Source of the DNA: Armillaria gallica
Taxonomy: Eukaryota; Basidiomycota; Agaricomycetes; Agaricales; Physalacriaceae
Direction: 5' to 3'
Assembly: GCA_037576215.1 (NCBI GenBank)
Contig: JBANDB010000006.1
Span: forward strand, 3,658,001 to 3,722,000
Length of the DNA stretch: 64,000 nt
Below the pieces are notes generated by a model. The model was not told where the DNA came from. It saw nothing but the letters and a program-made list of their open reading frames with translations, and searched no databases. How positions within the stretch are numbered: the first letter of the stretch is position 1; every line of letters starts with the position of its first letter. This document shows, in pieces, positions 10,448 through 21,706 of this stretch. The position numbers and the translations under genes were made by a program.

Positions 10448-13400
10448 ATGGACAACTCTGTGCTCACCTATATCGTTAATCATGTTTTCATGCCACCCGT
10501 TCTTCCACAAGAGGACGACCGGGATATATCCAACGACGCGGCGCTATGCCACGCCGTGTTGGACTGTGCGCGTCGTTATCAATTGCATCTTCTTGACGAC
10601 GGCCACAAGCTGCAGAAACTGGATGTCATTATCAAGATGCTTCAGAACTTCGAGGCAACACTCAGTGATACCTTCGGGTCTGCGGAAGTCTACAAACAGT
10701 TGTCATCGATGGAGATCGGAGGTAAGAGTGACATTTTCTTCCTGGGGGTAACAGTACCGACGCAATGCTTCTAGATACACTTATATTCCATATCAACGGC
10801 CAGAATGCATGCGTTATTTTTCGAAAGCGGGCTACCGAAGTAATCTACGAAGCCTTCGAGGTCATGTTCCCGAACGAGAATGTCATGGGCGCTATCGGAA
10901 AGCTTATCTCTTCTTTTCCTGGCCCTGCCATCGCCGTTCCCTCCGAGACTTTCGATGTACCTGCCTTTCGCCGAGAACTGGCCTCATTTCTCGTGGAAAT
11001 GCACAACGATCATCTGAAGGAGGCTTCACCGACAAGCCGAAAGGCCGGTCACAATGTGATTGAAGAGCGAGAACCTCCGCATCCTCGCTTTATCACACAG
11101 CTTCTCACGGGGATCTTGTACGGTCAAGGGGGGCATGCGGCCGATGTCAAGCGGTTCTCAAAGCGAATCAACGATGACGTCCGCTGGTTGAATGCGAAGC
11201 TTCCTTGGAGGCGATCTCCGATTTGGCTCGTTCTTCGCGTTGCCCTGCAGTCGTCGCTGTTTGAAGGTTCGTCACTCCTTATCTGCTATCTGTATTAGTA
11301 GTTCATCCTCTCCTAAGGTCTTGACCATTTGGATTACAAAACATTCATCACCTATTTCCTTGCCTCTGTCTTAGACACAGCAAGGGTCAAGGAATGGCGC
11401 AGTGACCTGATAGATGTCATGAAGAAAAAGATGTGCCGTCGCCTTGCAAAGCTGGGCTCTTCTGCCCCGCTATTCCTGCAAGGGAAAGTGCATAGCGTTG
11501 GTGAGAAGGTGAATGCTCTTATCGAGAGGAGGGGCAGGGACATTGAGATCCAGCAGCAGAAGTCTTCAGAATGGAATCCTTCGAAGTTGGACATTGCCGC
11601 TGATACCACAATCACACTTCCGAATTCGAGCTCCTACATCAAAAGCATCTTACGACGTGCTTCCTCCTCGCAACCGATGCCTCCCTTTTCTCCCAGTCAT
11701 ATCCCTCGTCTGAAAGACAATCCAAATTTCTCATTGTTTACCAAAGACTGCCTCTCTCTGGCTTTCAAGAGGGATAAATTCATTGCACTGGCAGACTTTG
11801 AGTACTGTGTGGAGAACCATCTAGATGACTGGCTTTCTCGTGCTCTTCATCAGAGCACAACTTCAGGCATCTTATCTGTCTGCTTATTTGAGTACATGAC
11901 CGCAGCTGAAGCTGCCTATCTGTCAAATGCAGAGGATGAATCAATCATGCTTCTCACAATCATTGATCTCTGGGTAGCATTGGATAAGGTTGCAGTTGCG
12001 CAGTATCCCTTGTTGCGTGACTACTCACCTGAAATCCCTGTTGATCTTCTGCAGCCTCTTCTGCTGCGTCATTCCAAGCCTCTTAACCGGATTGTCTTGA
12101 TTACTCAGTATGTTCGCAATCGTCATTCTTCCACAAGATGGAAAGACTTGTCCTTATTTGATGAAACTGCTAGTCATGGCAGCTTTGCTGTCCATTACTT
12201 CAATTCCTCCATTGAGCTTCAACAACTCAAACAAAGAATTGAGCTTGATGCTGCTTCAGAACGGGCTAAAAAGGCCACAGATTTACAGAAAGCAAATGAT
12301 CGTTATCATGCTCTTAAAAGAGAAGCAGAGGGTTTACAGCATGAGTATACTCAGAGATGGCGGCGTAGACGTTATGTGGAAGTTCATGACAAGACATGTA
12401 AGAGGTGCAAGCTTGAAAAACAGTACACATCCATGACCATTGCTGTTCATGAGCATCCTCTACCTGATAACTCAGAAATGGCAAAAATGGTTGTCTTCGA
12501 GATTAAATGTCCCACTGTCATTCAGCATTGGAGAGTGGCAACTTACATCATTCTTCATGATTTTTGTACACCAACTTCTATTCACAAAATCTCTTCTGCC
12601 TCACCTCCTATGAAGTTGGCTTCTTATAGCCCTCTCCAAAGATATGTTTCTGGAACACTAGGTCGAGTGACTTTAGCATCAACAACAAAGTCATTTTTGC
12701 AAGCACACTACAAGAATCCAAAAGTCCCCACTACTGAGACACAAGTGTGCCTTCGTAGTGGTTTGAAATACAAGCTGTATGACTCTGAACATGACATCTG
12801 GATTTCCAATCCATTTATCAAATGTGATGTTTATGATCGATGTACTCTTCAACTCACATCTGATGGGATATATGACAATTTACAATATGCTGTTCGCAAC
12901 ACCAGTCATACATCTAATGAGATGATTGCTGATCAGTCTGACTGCTCAACTAGTCTGACACTTCATGAATATGCAGCATTTGCTGGGTTACGCTCAGGAG
13001 AGAGATTGCAGTGGCTGAATATTGTAAGAGAGTTGAGAGCACGGACACTCACTTTCAATCATGAAGCAGTTCATACACTCTTGGCTCAGAGTGCATGTCA
13101 GGTTGGTGTTGTAGCTGAGAGTGGTGTCCTAGAGTGGCATATTGATCTTTGTGATCTTTTCTTTCGCCAAGTTCTTTTAAGGGAGTTATGGGAGCTTTTG
13201 CTGAATGTGAAAGGCAATTGGCTAGAGGGAATAACTCTTAGGTCAATTATTTTGCTGATTAGCCGGCTTTTGGTAATAATCACTCCAATGGAGGCTTCTT
13301 ATCCTATGGTTAATAATAGCATCTCTGCATATGATATCATGCACAAAGCACGAATGGTGGTCTTTTTATGGATGCAAATGCTTGTCACAAAATTTCAAGA

Positions 13401-16400
13401 GACAACTGAAGAGAGTGACATGCAGGATTTGCAATGCCACATATTTGAATTGGCATCTACTGTCCAGGCAACATATGATGTTGAATCAGAACATATCCCA
13501 GCTTTGCTACAGTCTGATGAAGATGTCAAGATTTTAGTTGAAAGTACCATCATCATGCATGATAATACTCCTGTCAAACAAGACTTTATATCATTAGAAA
13601 TACGAAGGCTTCTACGTCGGAGTGAGAGGCTTTTGCATTTCATTGAGCCATATATGCAGAATATGCGATGGAACAAAGCTTTCCAGCAGGGTATAAATCT
13701 TGCTGTAACCTCTATATGGCCAGCTTATCGTGCAACTCACTGGATGATGTTGAATTCTCCTAATCACCGATGGATCAATACTTTAACAGCTGTAGCAGCT
13801 AATCAACAGTCTCAGCCAGTGCATCTTAACTTGTTATCAGGGCTGCTACTTATCAATGGTAAACCACTTGGTCGGCTGCCACAAGATATTACTAGTCATG
13901 CAACATATGTTAGAATTTTTGGCACAGTAAGTTGTTCAGCACATGTCCTAATATACTTGTTCTAATATTCAAATAGAAAATTCTTGATATCATTCCTTCT
14001 GATAGACCTAGTATTGAATATGCAACCCGTTTTCCAATTTCAGGATGGCAGGTTTGTTATTACTATTTAAATTTTTAATAGCACAGAAACTTATAATCTT
14101 ATAGGTGTACTTAGGCCTACGAAGTGATGCTCTTATTATCCAGACTAAAAAAGACAACATCCTTCTTGAGCTGATACCACATACAATTTTCAACCATGAT
14201 CTCCCACAACTGTTCATTGAAGAATATACTCATTGGATCAATTTGAATCCTTTTAGTACTGAAATTGAACTTCGGCCACTTACCTCACTTTGGATACCAT
14301 CTTCACAAAATTGGCGAATAATCTTCAGTGCTCTCAAGCGGAAAATGTTTTTTGAAAAACAGGAAATGATTGATGTTCATAGTCAAACATTTAAAATGAT
14401 ATCTGGTTGCCTTCAGAACTTTGAGCAATGTCATTACATTCACATTACCTATAATGCTTCAGTTGCTACAGTTTTATCTGTTGATTTACCTCGCTTTCAA
14501 ATCTCTTTCTTTCTCAATGAGAACACTGAACTTGAATGTCAAAATCTACCTAATATGTTGATTGATAGAAATCAGTCTGCTGGATCATTGTTGGGCCTTA
14601 AGAATCGTCTTGTCTTGCGCTCTAAACATAATCTCAGACTTTCTCAATGTCAACATATTTTAATTCCTTTTGGAAACATCCATATTGAGCAGAAAGGAGA
14701 TCATGTTCAGATTGTAGTTCAGACAGGCTCTACTCGATTTGTCAAGTTTTATGACTATATCATTGATATTGATATTGGTCGTCTTGTTAGCAGCTCTAAT
14801 CTGACTAGTAATCTATATCAAGTCTTTTTGCATGCATTATCCAGTCACCCTTTTCCTGATCCTCTCACTGGACGAACTGGTACTGAAGAAGCGATTCAGT
14901 TACTGCAATCTGCAATCTGTTATTCATTCCAAAACATCTCAAAGATAGACCTGGAATTGCTATATAAGATTGCTGCTTTCACTCCCTCTCCTACATGGTA
15001 TCCTAAACACAAGCAAAGCATGCAGAGTATTCAGTGGTGTCATTCCTATTGTTCACTCCAGAGTCAGCATCATGCTTTTTATAAGCTTGTTCAGGCAATT
15101 ATAAACTATGCAAGACTTACTCAAGTTTTCAGCAGTAATCCTGATCAAAGCTTAAGCCTTAATGAATCAAACCCACAGCATTTGTTGGATCGATCTAGTT
15201 TTCGGCTTTCATATCTTTATCCTGCTGATTATGCATCATTTGACCATCAAAAAATGGATTATGATGTCATATATCACTCTCGTGATCAGGAACAGAATGA
15301 TACTAGAATTGCTGCAAATACTTCTCAAATGATTAGGACTAAATCCTTTAGCACAGTTTCAGGTCCTTCTTTTATAGAGAAGCTTTCAGCTTGGGGAGCA
15401 TTGGTCCTGGGAATAAAAATTTTGCATTGTCTTACAAAAGGTCTTGGCTTAGCTCTGAGCATCTTCAAAAAAATTGGCTTTCCTTTTTACATTTGAACTG
15501 TGACATCAGTTTGAGTATGGCTCCTCGGCAATGGCAGGCTCTGTTTAGTATATCTGCAATGTCATACAATGATACCACAATCCGAGCTATAATTCCTTCA
15601 TTACTTGCTCTTACTATATATTCTTGGCAACACATTTTGAGAAATTTAAGCCTTTCATGGTGTCTGGTTAATTCTCTAAGGTCTTTTGATCTATCTATTG
15701 GAGATGCTCCAGAAGAAAGCACAATGATTTCAATGATTTCAAATGCCCGTGTTTCATTAGATGATAGTCCAGTTACATCTATGGTGCAGCATGATTTTGA
15801 ATCATACTCCTCTTTTCTTCATCGGCAAGAAGCAGCATATGATTGTCTTGACAGAGAGCAAGCTCCAGCAGTCCTCCATCAGCTTTTTGCCTCATGGTCT
15901 CTGGAAACTGAGCCAACTCACATTTATATATCTACTCAATTTTCATCAATGTTCAAAATTGATGTACTGTCTGCTATAGTCTTGCCATACTTTCAGCATT
16001 GTTTTCACAATGCACAACTGTTATATGTTACTAGCACCATACAAAGTGCTATTGCTAGCATGCCTGCTCAATCTCTACAGACAATAAGTATGGTGCCTTA
16101 CAACTTCACAGCATGTTCTGCCAAACCTATGTCACACCATCTTATCATTATAACTATGAAACAGCTCCTAGTTTCTCGTTATATAACAGCAGCTCATGAT
16201 CCAGAAGCTAGACTCACCTTTTGGCCAAATAGACATGATCTGTCAAACTCATCATGGTCTTCATCACCTTCAACAGACAGTGGCACTGTTAGTAGTAGTG
16301 TGTCAGATATTGAGCAGCTTACTTCTCTAATCTCTGAGTTCAGCAATAGCAGCAGTAAACTAAAGCAGTTATATGGTGAAGAGCTTGAAAGAAGTCGGCA

Positions 16401-19400
16401 GCATTTAGTCTCAATGGCCTTGCCTTCTAATTCTTTGTCACTCATTCCTGTGTCTATAAATGAAATGGAGGAATATCGATATACTTGTCAAATAGCTCTA
16501 ACACATATGTTAGCACAGATCACTGCCTTATTAAAAGCTTTCAGCCCTTCTGAATTGGCTTTACAGCTTGGAGGATTGTGGCCATGCATCAATACTCGTT
16601 CCATCCTCTGCCAGTTCACACAGAATATAGGAGCTGAGTGGAAAGCTACAATCAAAAAATTTGCACTACTATTCATGCAGCACCAACGAGCAGAGCGACT
16701 ATTACTTTCAGTGGTTGCTGAAAATTCTATTGAATTTCATAGAGAGATGTGCAATGATGAAGTGACTGCAATCATCCTGAATGGCTTTTGCTTCAGGTAA
16801 GCTTTGGACTTTCAATATCTAACTAACACTGCTAATCAAAAAAACAGGTGGATAACAATTTTATCAGCCGATCTGTTCAGACCTCAGTTGCATATGAAAT
16901 AATTTCTCCATTGTCAAAGGGAAACTCTGTTTTGCAGCTGAATATGGGAGAAGGAAAGTCATCAGTTATTGTTCCTATGACTGCTATCATTGCTGCTGAT
17001 GGCCAGTCTATTACTCGAGTTGTGGTTTTGAAGTCTTTAGCCAGACAGATGTTCCAACTGCTTGTACAGCGTATTTCTAGACTGGTCAATCGTCGTGTAT
17101 TTTACATGCCATTCTCCCGTCACCTTACCATAGGATCTGAAGAGATCAAAACAATTTGGGATCTTTATCACCAATGTATGGAAGTTGGTGGTGTGTTGGT
17201 CATTCAGCCAGAGCACATTCTATCATTCAAGTTGATGTGTGTAAACAGGCTTCTAGACAATAGTAGGAGAAGTGGGATTGATCAAGGTGCTGAGGCTGCA
17301 CAGCTTTTAGAATTGCAAAAATGGCTTGATGGTCATGTCAGGGATATTTTGGATGAAAGTGATGAGATTTTGCATGTTCGTTATCAACTTATCTACACAA
17401 TGGGCACACAGCGTCCTCTAGAGAGTCACCCAGACCGTTGGACAACCACCCAACAGATTTTTAGGCTTGTAGCTGATGTCATCTCATATGTCAAGTTGAA
17501 GGCTCCACATTCAGTCGAAGTCTGTCATTCCAAGCAGAAAGATGGCTCATTTCCATTTATTTGCATATATTCAACTGATGACAAGGCTGGTACAGCACTT
17601 GTTGACTCTGTATGCACACAGATTCTTGCTGGGAAACTGGAAAACTATCCTATTTTTACACGACTATCTGATAGCCTTCGTAAACAGGTCCAGCAGTTCA
17701 TTTCCAAATTTACTGTTGAACCAGATGTGGCTAGATCTGTTCAAGACCTCTACTTTGGAACAGATACATGGAACCTGCTATTATTGCTTCGTGGACTCTT
17801 TGGACATGGTATTCTTGTTTATGCTTTGAAGGCACGGCGATATCGAGTAGATTATGGACTGGATCTTAGCCGGACATTATTGGCTGTTCCATATCGTGCA
17901 AAGGATGTACCCTCTTTAGCAGCAGAGTTTGGCCATCCAGATGTTGCTATTGCTCTCACTTGTCTGTCATATTATTATGCAGGCTTGACCGACAAACAGG
18001 TAGACATATGTTTTGATCTCCTTTTCAAAGAGGATGATCCTGGTATTGAATACAGCTCCTGGATTAAGAGGAATGAGTTGATTCCACCAGAATTGCAGCA
18101 TATCAATGGTGTTAATATGAAGGATGCAGAGCAACGTTCACACTGCTTGAGACCCTTTTTCCGCCACAATCATGCTGTTGTTGACTTTTTCTTATCTCGT
18201 GTTGTATTTCCTAAGCATGCAAAGGAGTTCCCCCAGAAAATATCAACATCAGGGTGGGACTTGGCAGCAACAAGGTCAAAATATACAACAGGCTTCAGTG
18301 GTACAAATGATAATCATCATCTTCTACCTCTTTCAATCCAACAAAATGATCCTGTTGGACAGCAAGGTACCAATGCAAAAGTGCTAGACTGCCTCCTTCA
18401 TCCTGAAAACAATTATTATCTGTGTACTGGCAGCAGTCAGACAACAGAGGCATTCTTACAAATTCTAGTTGTCCAAGATCCTAAGATTCGTGTCTTGTTG
18501 GATGTGGGAGCACAAATGCTTGATCTTCACAATGAGGAATTGGCAAAGCTCTGGCTCAGTCTGCGACCTGCCTCAGTATCTGCAGCAATCTACTTTGATG
18601 ATGCTGATGAGATGATGGTATTAGATTGTCGTGGCATTGCAGAGCCACTGCTTCTGTCTCCATTCAAGTATCAGATAGACAAATGTGTTATTTATCTGGA
18701 TGAAGCACATACTAGAGGGACAGACCTCAAACTGCCAATTGATTTCAGAGCAGCAGTGACTCTTGGAGCAAATGTAACAAAGGACAGGCTTGTTCAAGGT
18801 CAGTCATTTCAGAACACAGCATGTAATGTGCACAATTACTCACTTCAGCTTTAGGTGCTATGCGGATGCGACAACTAGGTCAAGGGCAGTCAGTCATGTT
18901 TTTTGCACCTCAAGAGATAGACTTGCAGATCAGAAAGGCAGCTGGGAAGTTGGAGTCTGCCACTAAGGTTGAGGCCATTGATATTTTGAGGTGGAGCATG
19001 CTTGAAACCTGCAATGAAATCACCCACCGTGTTCCTCAGTGGGCACAACAAGGTTATGATTACCAATGTCGAAACAAGGCATGGGAAGCATGTGTTTCTT
19101 CTGATAGATCACTGGCTGTTCTCAATCCTTGGCTTCAGCCTGAAGCCCGTTCCCTTCAGGAATTATATGGTCTTTCAGATGGTCCCACCCCTGGCTCGGC
19201 TATTTGGAAAGTCAGTGAGCTTCGTGAACAGTGTGAAATGCTTGGTGTTTCCTTTGTTTCTGGGACAAACATGGATGAAGAGCAGGAGAGAGAAGTTAGT
19301 CATGAGATCGAGAGAGGGAGCGGCAGGTTGAAAGGCCCCAAAGGTTTCACCCACTGCTCATTCCCTGCACAATGATGTTTGCTCGTTCATTCTCACAGGC

Positions 19401-20097
19401 ACCATAAGGGCCCCATCCACTGCCTTCAAACCGCTGTTCCGTGTATTTGATGGAATCTCCTCTGCATTTCCACAAAGCGAAAATGTCTGGTCACGCAACT
19501 TGCTTTGTACTCAGGATTTTGCAGCCACAATCAGGACATCCGGTCGTTCGCCAGAATGCTTCTGACTATCTGAGGTCGATTAATTGGATCGTTTCTGCAC
19601 AGCGCGTGGGAACACGACTCTTGTTGTCCTCAGCCCATTTGAAGTCAACAAGTTATTGCCAGAGATACGCCTTAGCAGCAATGTGCATCTCCACATCTAT
19701 TCACCCAAAGTCAGTGTGTCCACGAAACGCTTCGATGACCTTCAATTCTACTATATCCCGAAGCCAAGCACCCAGATCAATGATGCCCTTTAATAACCCA
19801 GCTGAACATCTTCGCGGGTCAATTATACCTTCAGGATTATGAAGAATATCAGCAGCTATGCTCGTTTCTAGGGCTGTACCAGGGACAGCGCTCTATAGAT
19901 GAAAACGTTCCAGTACAAAGCGATGGATTTATTAAGCCAGAACACCGCGGTGAAGGAGATATCTCACCTTTCAAAACGAGTCCGGTTCCCTTTTTGAAAG
20001 CACTGCTGGGATCTCGGCGGAAAGGACACCCGTACCTGACTACCCATCTTGGAAAGATGCTGCATGGACATGTGTTGACACCTGAATCGTTTGACTG
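10448..20097 (+). pseudogene. Second DUF6606-DUF3638-DUF3645 giant P-loop gene, nearly full length but frame-broken
   Basis: Exon 1 starts at 10448 (MDNSVLTYIVNHVFMPP, DUF6606-like). Introns lie at 10722-10774, 11267-11317, 13927-13976, 14052-14104, 16797-16847 and 18799-18854. A Walker A-like NMGEGKSSVIVP lies near 16944 and an intact DEAH box at 18699-18710, followed by MRMRQLGQGQS. Frame changes are needed near 15390 (to read GPGNKNFALSYKRSW), near 16770 (to read PEWLLLQVDNNF), and at five places between about 19315 and 19795. The tail still aligns with the copy at 1-1478 up to HLGKMLHGHVLTPESFD at 20097. The long frames before 19.3 kb look selected, so inactivation is recent, or some breaks are sequence errors in homopolymers. 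Function of the family is unknown; the motifs suggest an NTP-driven helicase-like engine. Confidence 0.8.
11700..19350 (+). other. CpG-depleted, AT-shifted body of the second giant P-loop gene
   Basis: Within this stretch most 60-base lines contain zero or one CG dinucleotide, whereas lines just before 11700 and after 19380 contain several. TG and CA are correspondingly common. The borders are sharp and lie inside the gene, and do not coincide with introns. The frame-homologous part of the first copy (1-680) has normal CpG. The pattern is what long-term CpG methylation and deamination would leave. The ORF has not accumulated stop codons. Confidence 0.75.
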
Positions 20098-20149
20098 AAT
20101 TGTACGTGTTTTACTGAGTGCCTATTGTCGATGCTCACAAGTCTTAACA

Positions 20150-20390
20150 GTTGCCAAAGCGGTCTTTGAGAATGAAGTTTCTTTGTGTATAGTAGATTAG
20201 CAATTCCTTCGCCGATGTATAGATATGTAACAAACAGAGTTTCTAACAAACCGTTTATAAGAGTCCCAGCCGCGTCTTCATGGAATTGATGGTACACGAC
20301 GTTGACGCCAAGCAGAGGCTTCATGAAGGCAGACGCTCCATCAAGCGACGCCAAAGGCCAAACGTAGATGCCATAATGATATCCCAAGCG
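20150..20390 (-). pseudogene. Relic of the 3' end of a DJ-1/PfpI-like gene
   Basis: Read on the minus strand, this stretch gives IYVWPLASLDGASAFMKPLLGV in one frame, which lines up with IYTTSGVSAGIDGTFAFMEAVYGD of the intact DJ-1-like gene at 59399-60127. The 3' flank (TAACAAACA... just downstream of the stop) also matches. The rest of the gene is missing and the frame is disrupted. It is a truncated copy, lying in the same order and orientation relative to its neighbour as at 59-62 kb. Confidence 0.7.
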
Positions 20391-20689
20391 GTAAGACAGT
20401 GCATAGGCGCCCGGCTACGGCTGTAGAAAGCTGGCGCATGGCTGGAAAATGCGGTCCATACGCCTCCCGCGTATACCGGCTGACATGGCCTGTCTCGTAC
20501 ACCCAGGTTTACCAGCTGGAAGTAATACCCCATCAGGCCGATGACTAGCGTGTAGCTTCACCTTCTACAGCACTTTCCATCCCAAACCTTCAACAGACGT
20601 GATCCTATCCGATTTGACAAATTCTCGCAATGCGACATTTCCGCTCCTACGCTAGTATTCGGAGAGCACCATTATGCTCGAATAGATGA

Positions 20690-21560
20690 AGGGACATTAT
20701 GATACCTTTATATGACTGAGTACGGGAAAAATGTAAATGACAAAAAAACCAACTACCAGTCGCCTGATCCACACGTCCGTCGTCCGTCCGTGGAAAGGAT
20801 GAGACCGTTGCTTCCTTGCTTCCCTATCACAGCGTGAACTCGACTGCAAGACGGTAAGGACCAGATATCTGCCCAAGGAATTGTAAGAAACCATTCCAGA
20901 GAAACGGGGCTACCGCAAGAAAATTCGACTGAATTCGGGAGTGCAGTGAGAGTCTCGTTAGATTGATCCTTGGACGATGAGCCTGCTTTGCTGTTATTCG
21001 ATGTTAGGGGCATCAACGAGGTTCAAAGTATTCAAATCCATCGAGGACCGGAGGACGGGAATGGGCGTTTCAGATAGAGCTGCTGATCCTCCAATTCCTG
21101 GCAGCTCCTCGACACAGAGCCATACGTGAAGCTTATTGTCCAGACCTTGTCTGCATCCCTTGGTTCCCTCGGTGAATTGTGCCTCCAATAAGATTGAAAG
21201 CAACGTACGTGACGATGTCTGCTCCCCACTCCTGTACACAGAGTAATTCGGCCTTCCAAGAGTATATAGGACGTAATGTGCGTGTCGACGTCGACACAAC
21301 GAATCCAGAACCGTTTAAGTATATTCGCTCGTTGTACGGAGAGAAGACGAGGCAGTCACAGTAGAAGAATGGGACCGAAGGATATGACGCGGTGGGGGTT
21401 GTGTTGGAACCGGTGGCGCTGAGCAGAGGTTCCATCAACAGTAGCACTGAAACTGACGCCGAAGGCCCGACGTAGACAACATAATCCTGTCTCGCAGGAA
21501 GGAGGATAGACCGTGGTTGTGGTAAGTAATGAAGGCAGGCGGCCCTGGTAGGCCATCGCG
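20690..21560 (-). pseudogene. Unidentified duplicated gene, decayed copy 1
   Basis: This stretch matches 61441-62160 over most of its length in the same orientation. Well-kept blocks are near 20790-20850, 20930-20990, 21110-21140 and 21250-21380. The minus strand has short blocks common to both copies (VPFFYCD, ERIY/QRIY, VVSTSTR, DNKLHVWL, EELPG), but they are spread over different frames, so both copies appear broken. I do not recognise the family. Plus-strand frames here are not conserved between the copies. Confidence 0.6.
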
Positions 21561-21706
21561 TAGATCTGTTGGTGACCGTGGGAATATTAGGTAACGACCA
21601 CTGTCGCGCCGTGCTTTGGAACGTCCTCTCTTCAGGCCTCTTTAGTATTCGTTTTGCTTTCTTGCCCTCATCTGCACCGTTCTTCTACGTGTGGACGACC
21701 TGTTTA

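Noticed and set aside
11700..19350. Repeat-induced point mutation (RIP) of a duplicated gene
   Set aside because: RIP would leave many stop codons and would affect both copies. Here frames stay open, the first copy is not depleted, and the change follows CpG rather than CpA.
19310..19800. Introns as the explanation for frame changes in the giant gene tail
   Set aside because: The breaks are 25-220 bases apart, the aligned protein is continuous across them, and no GT-AG pair of usual length restores the frame.
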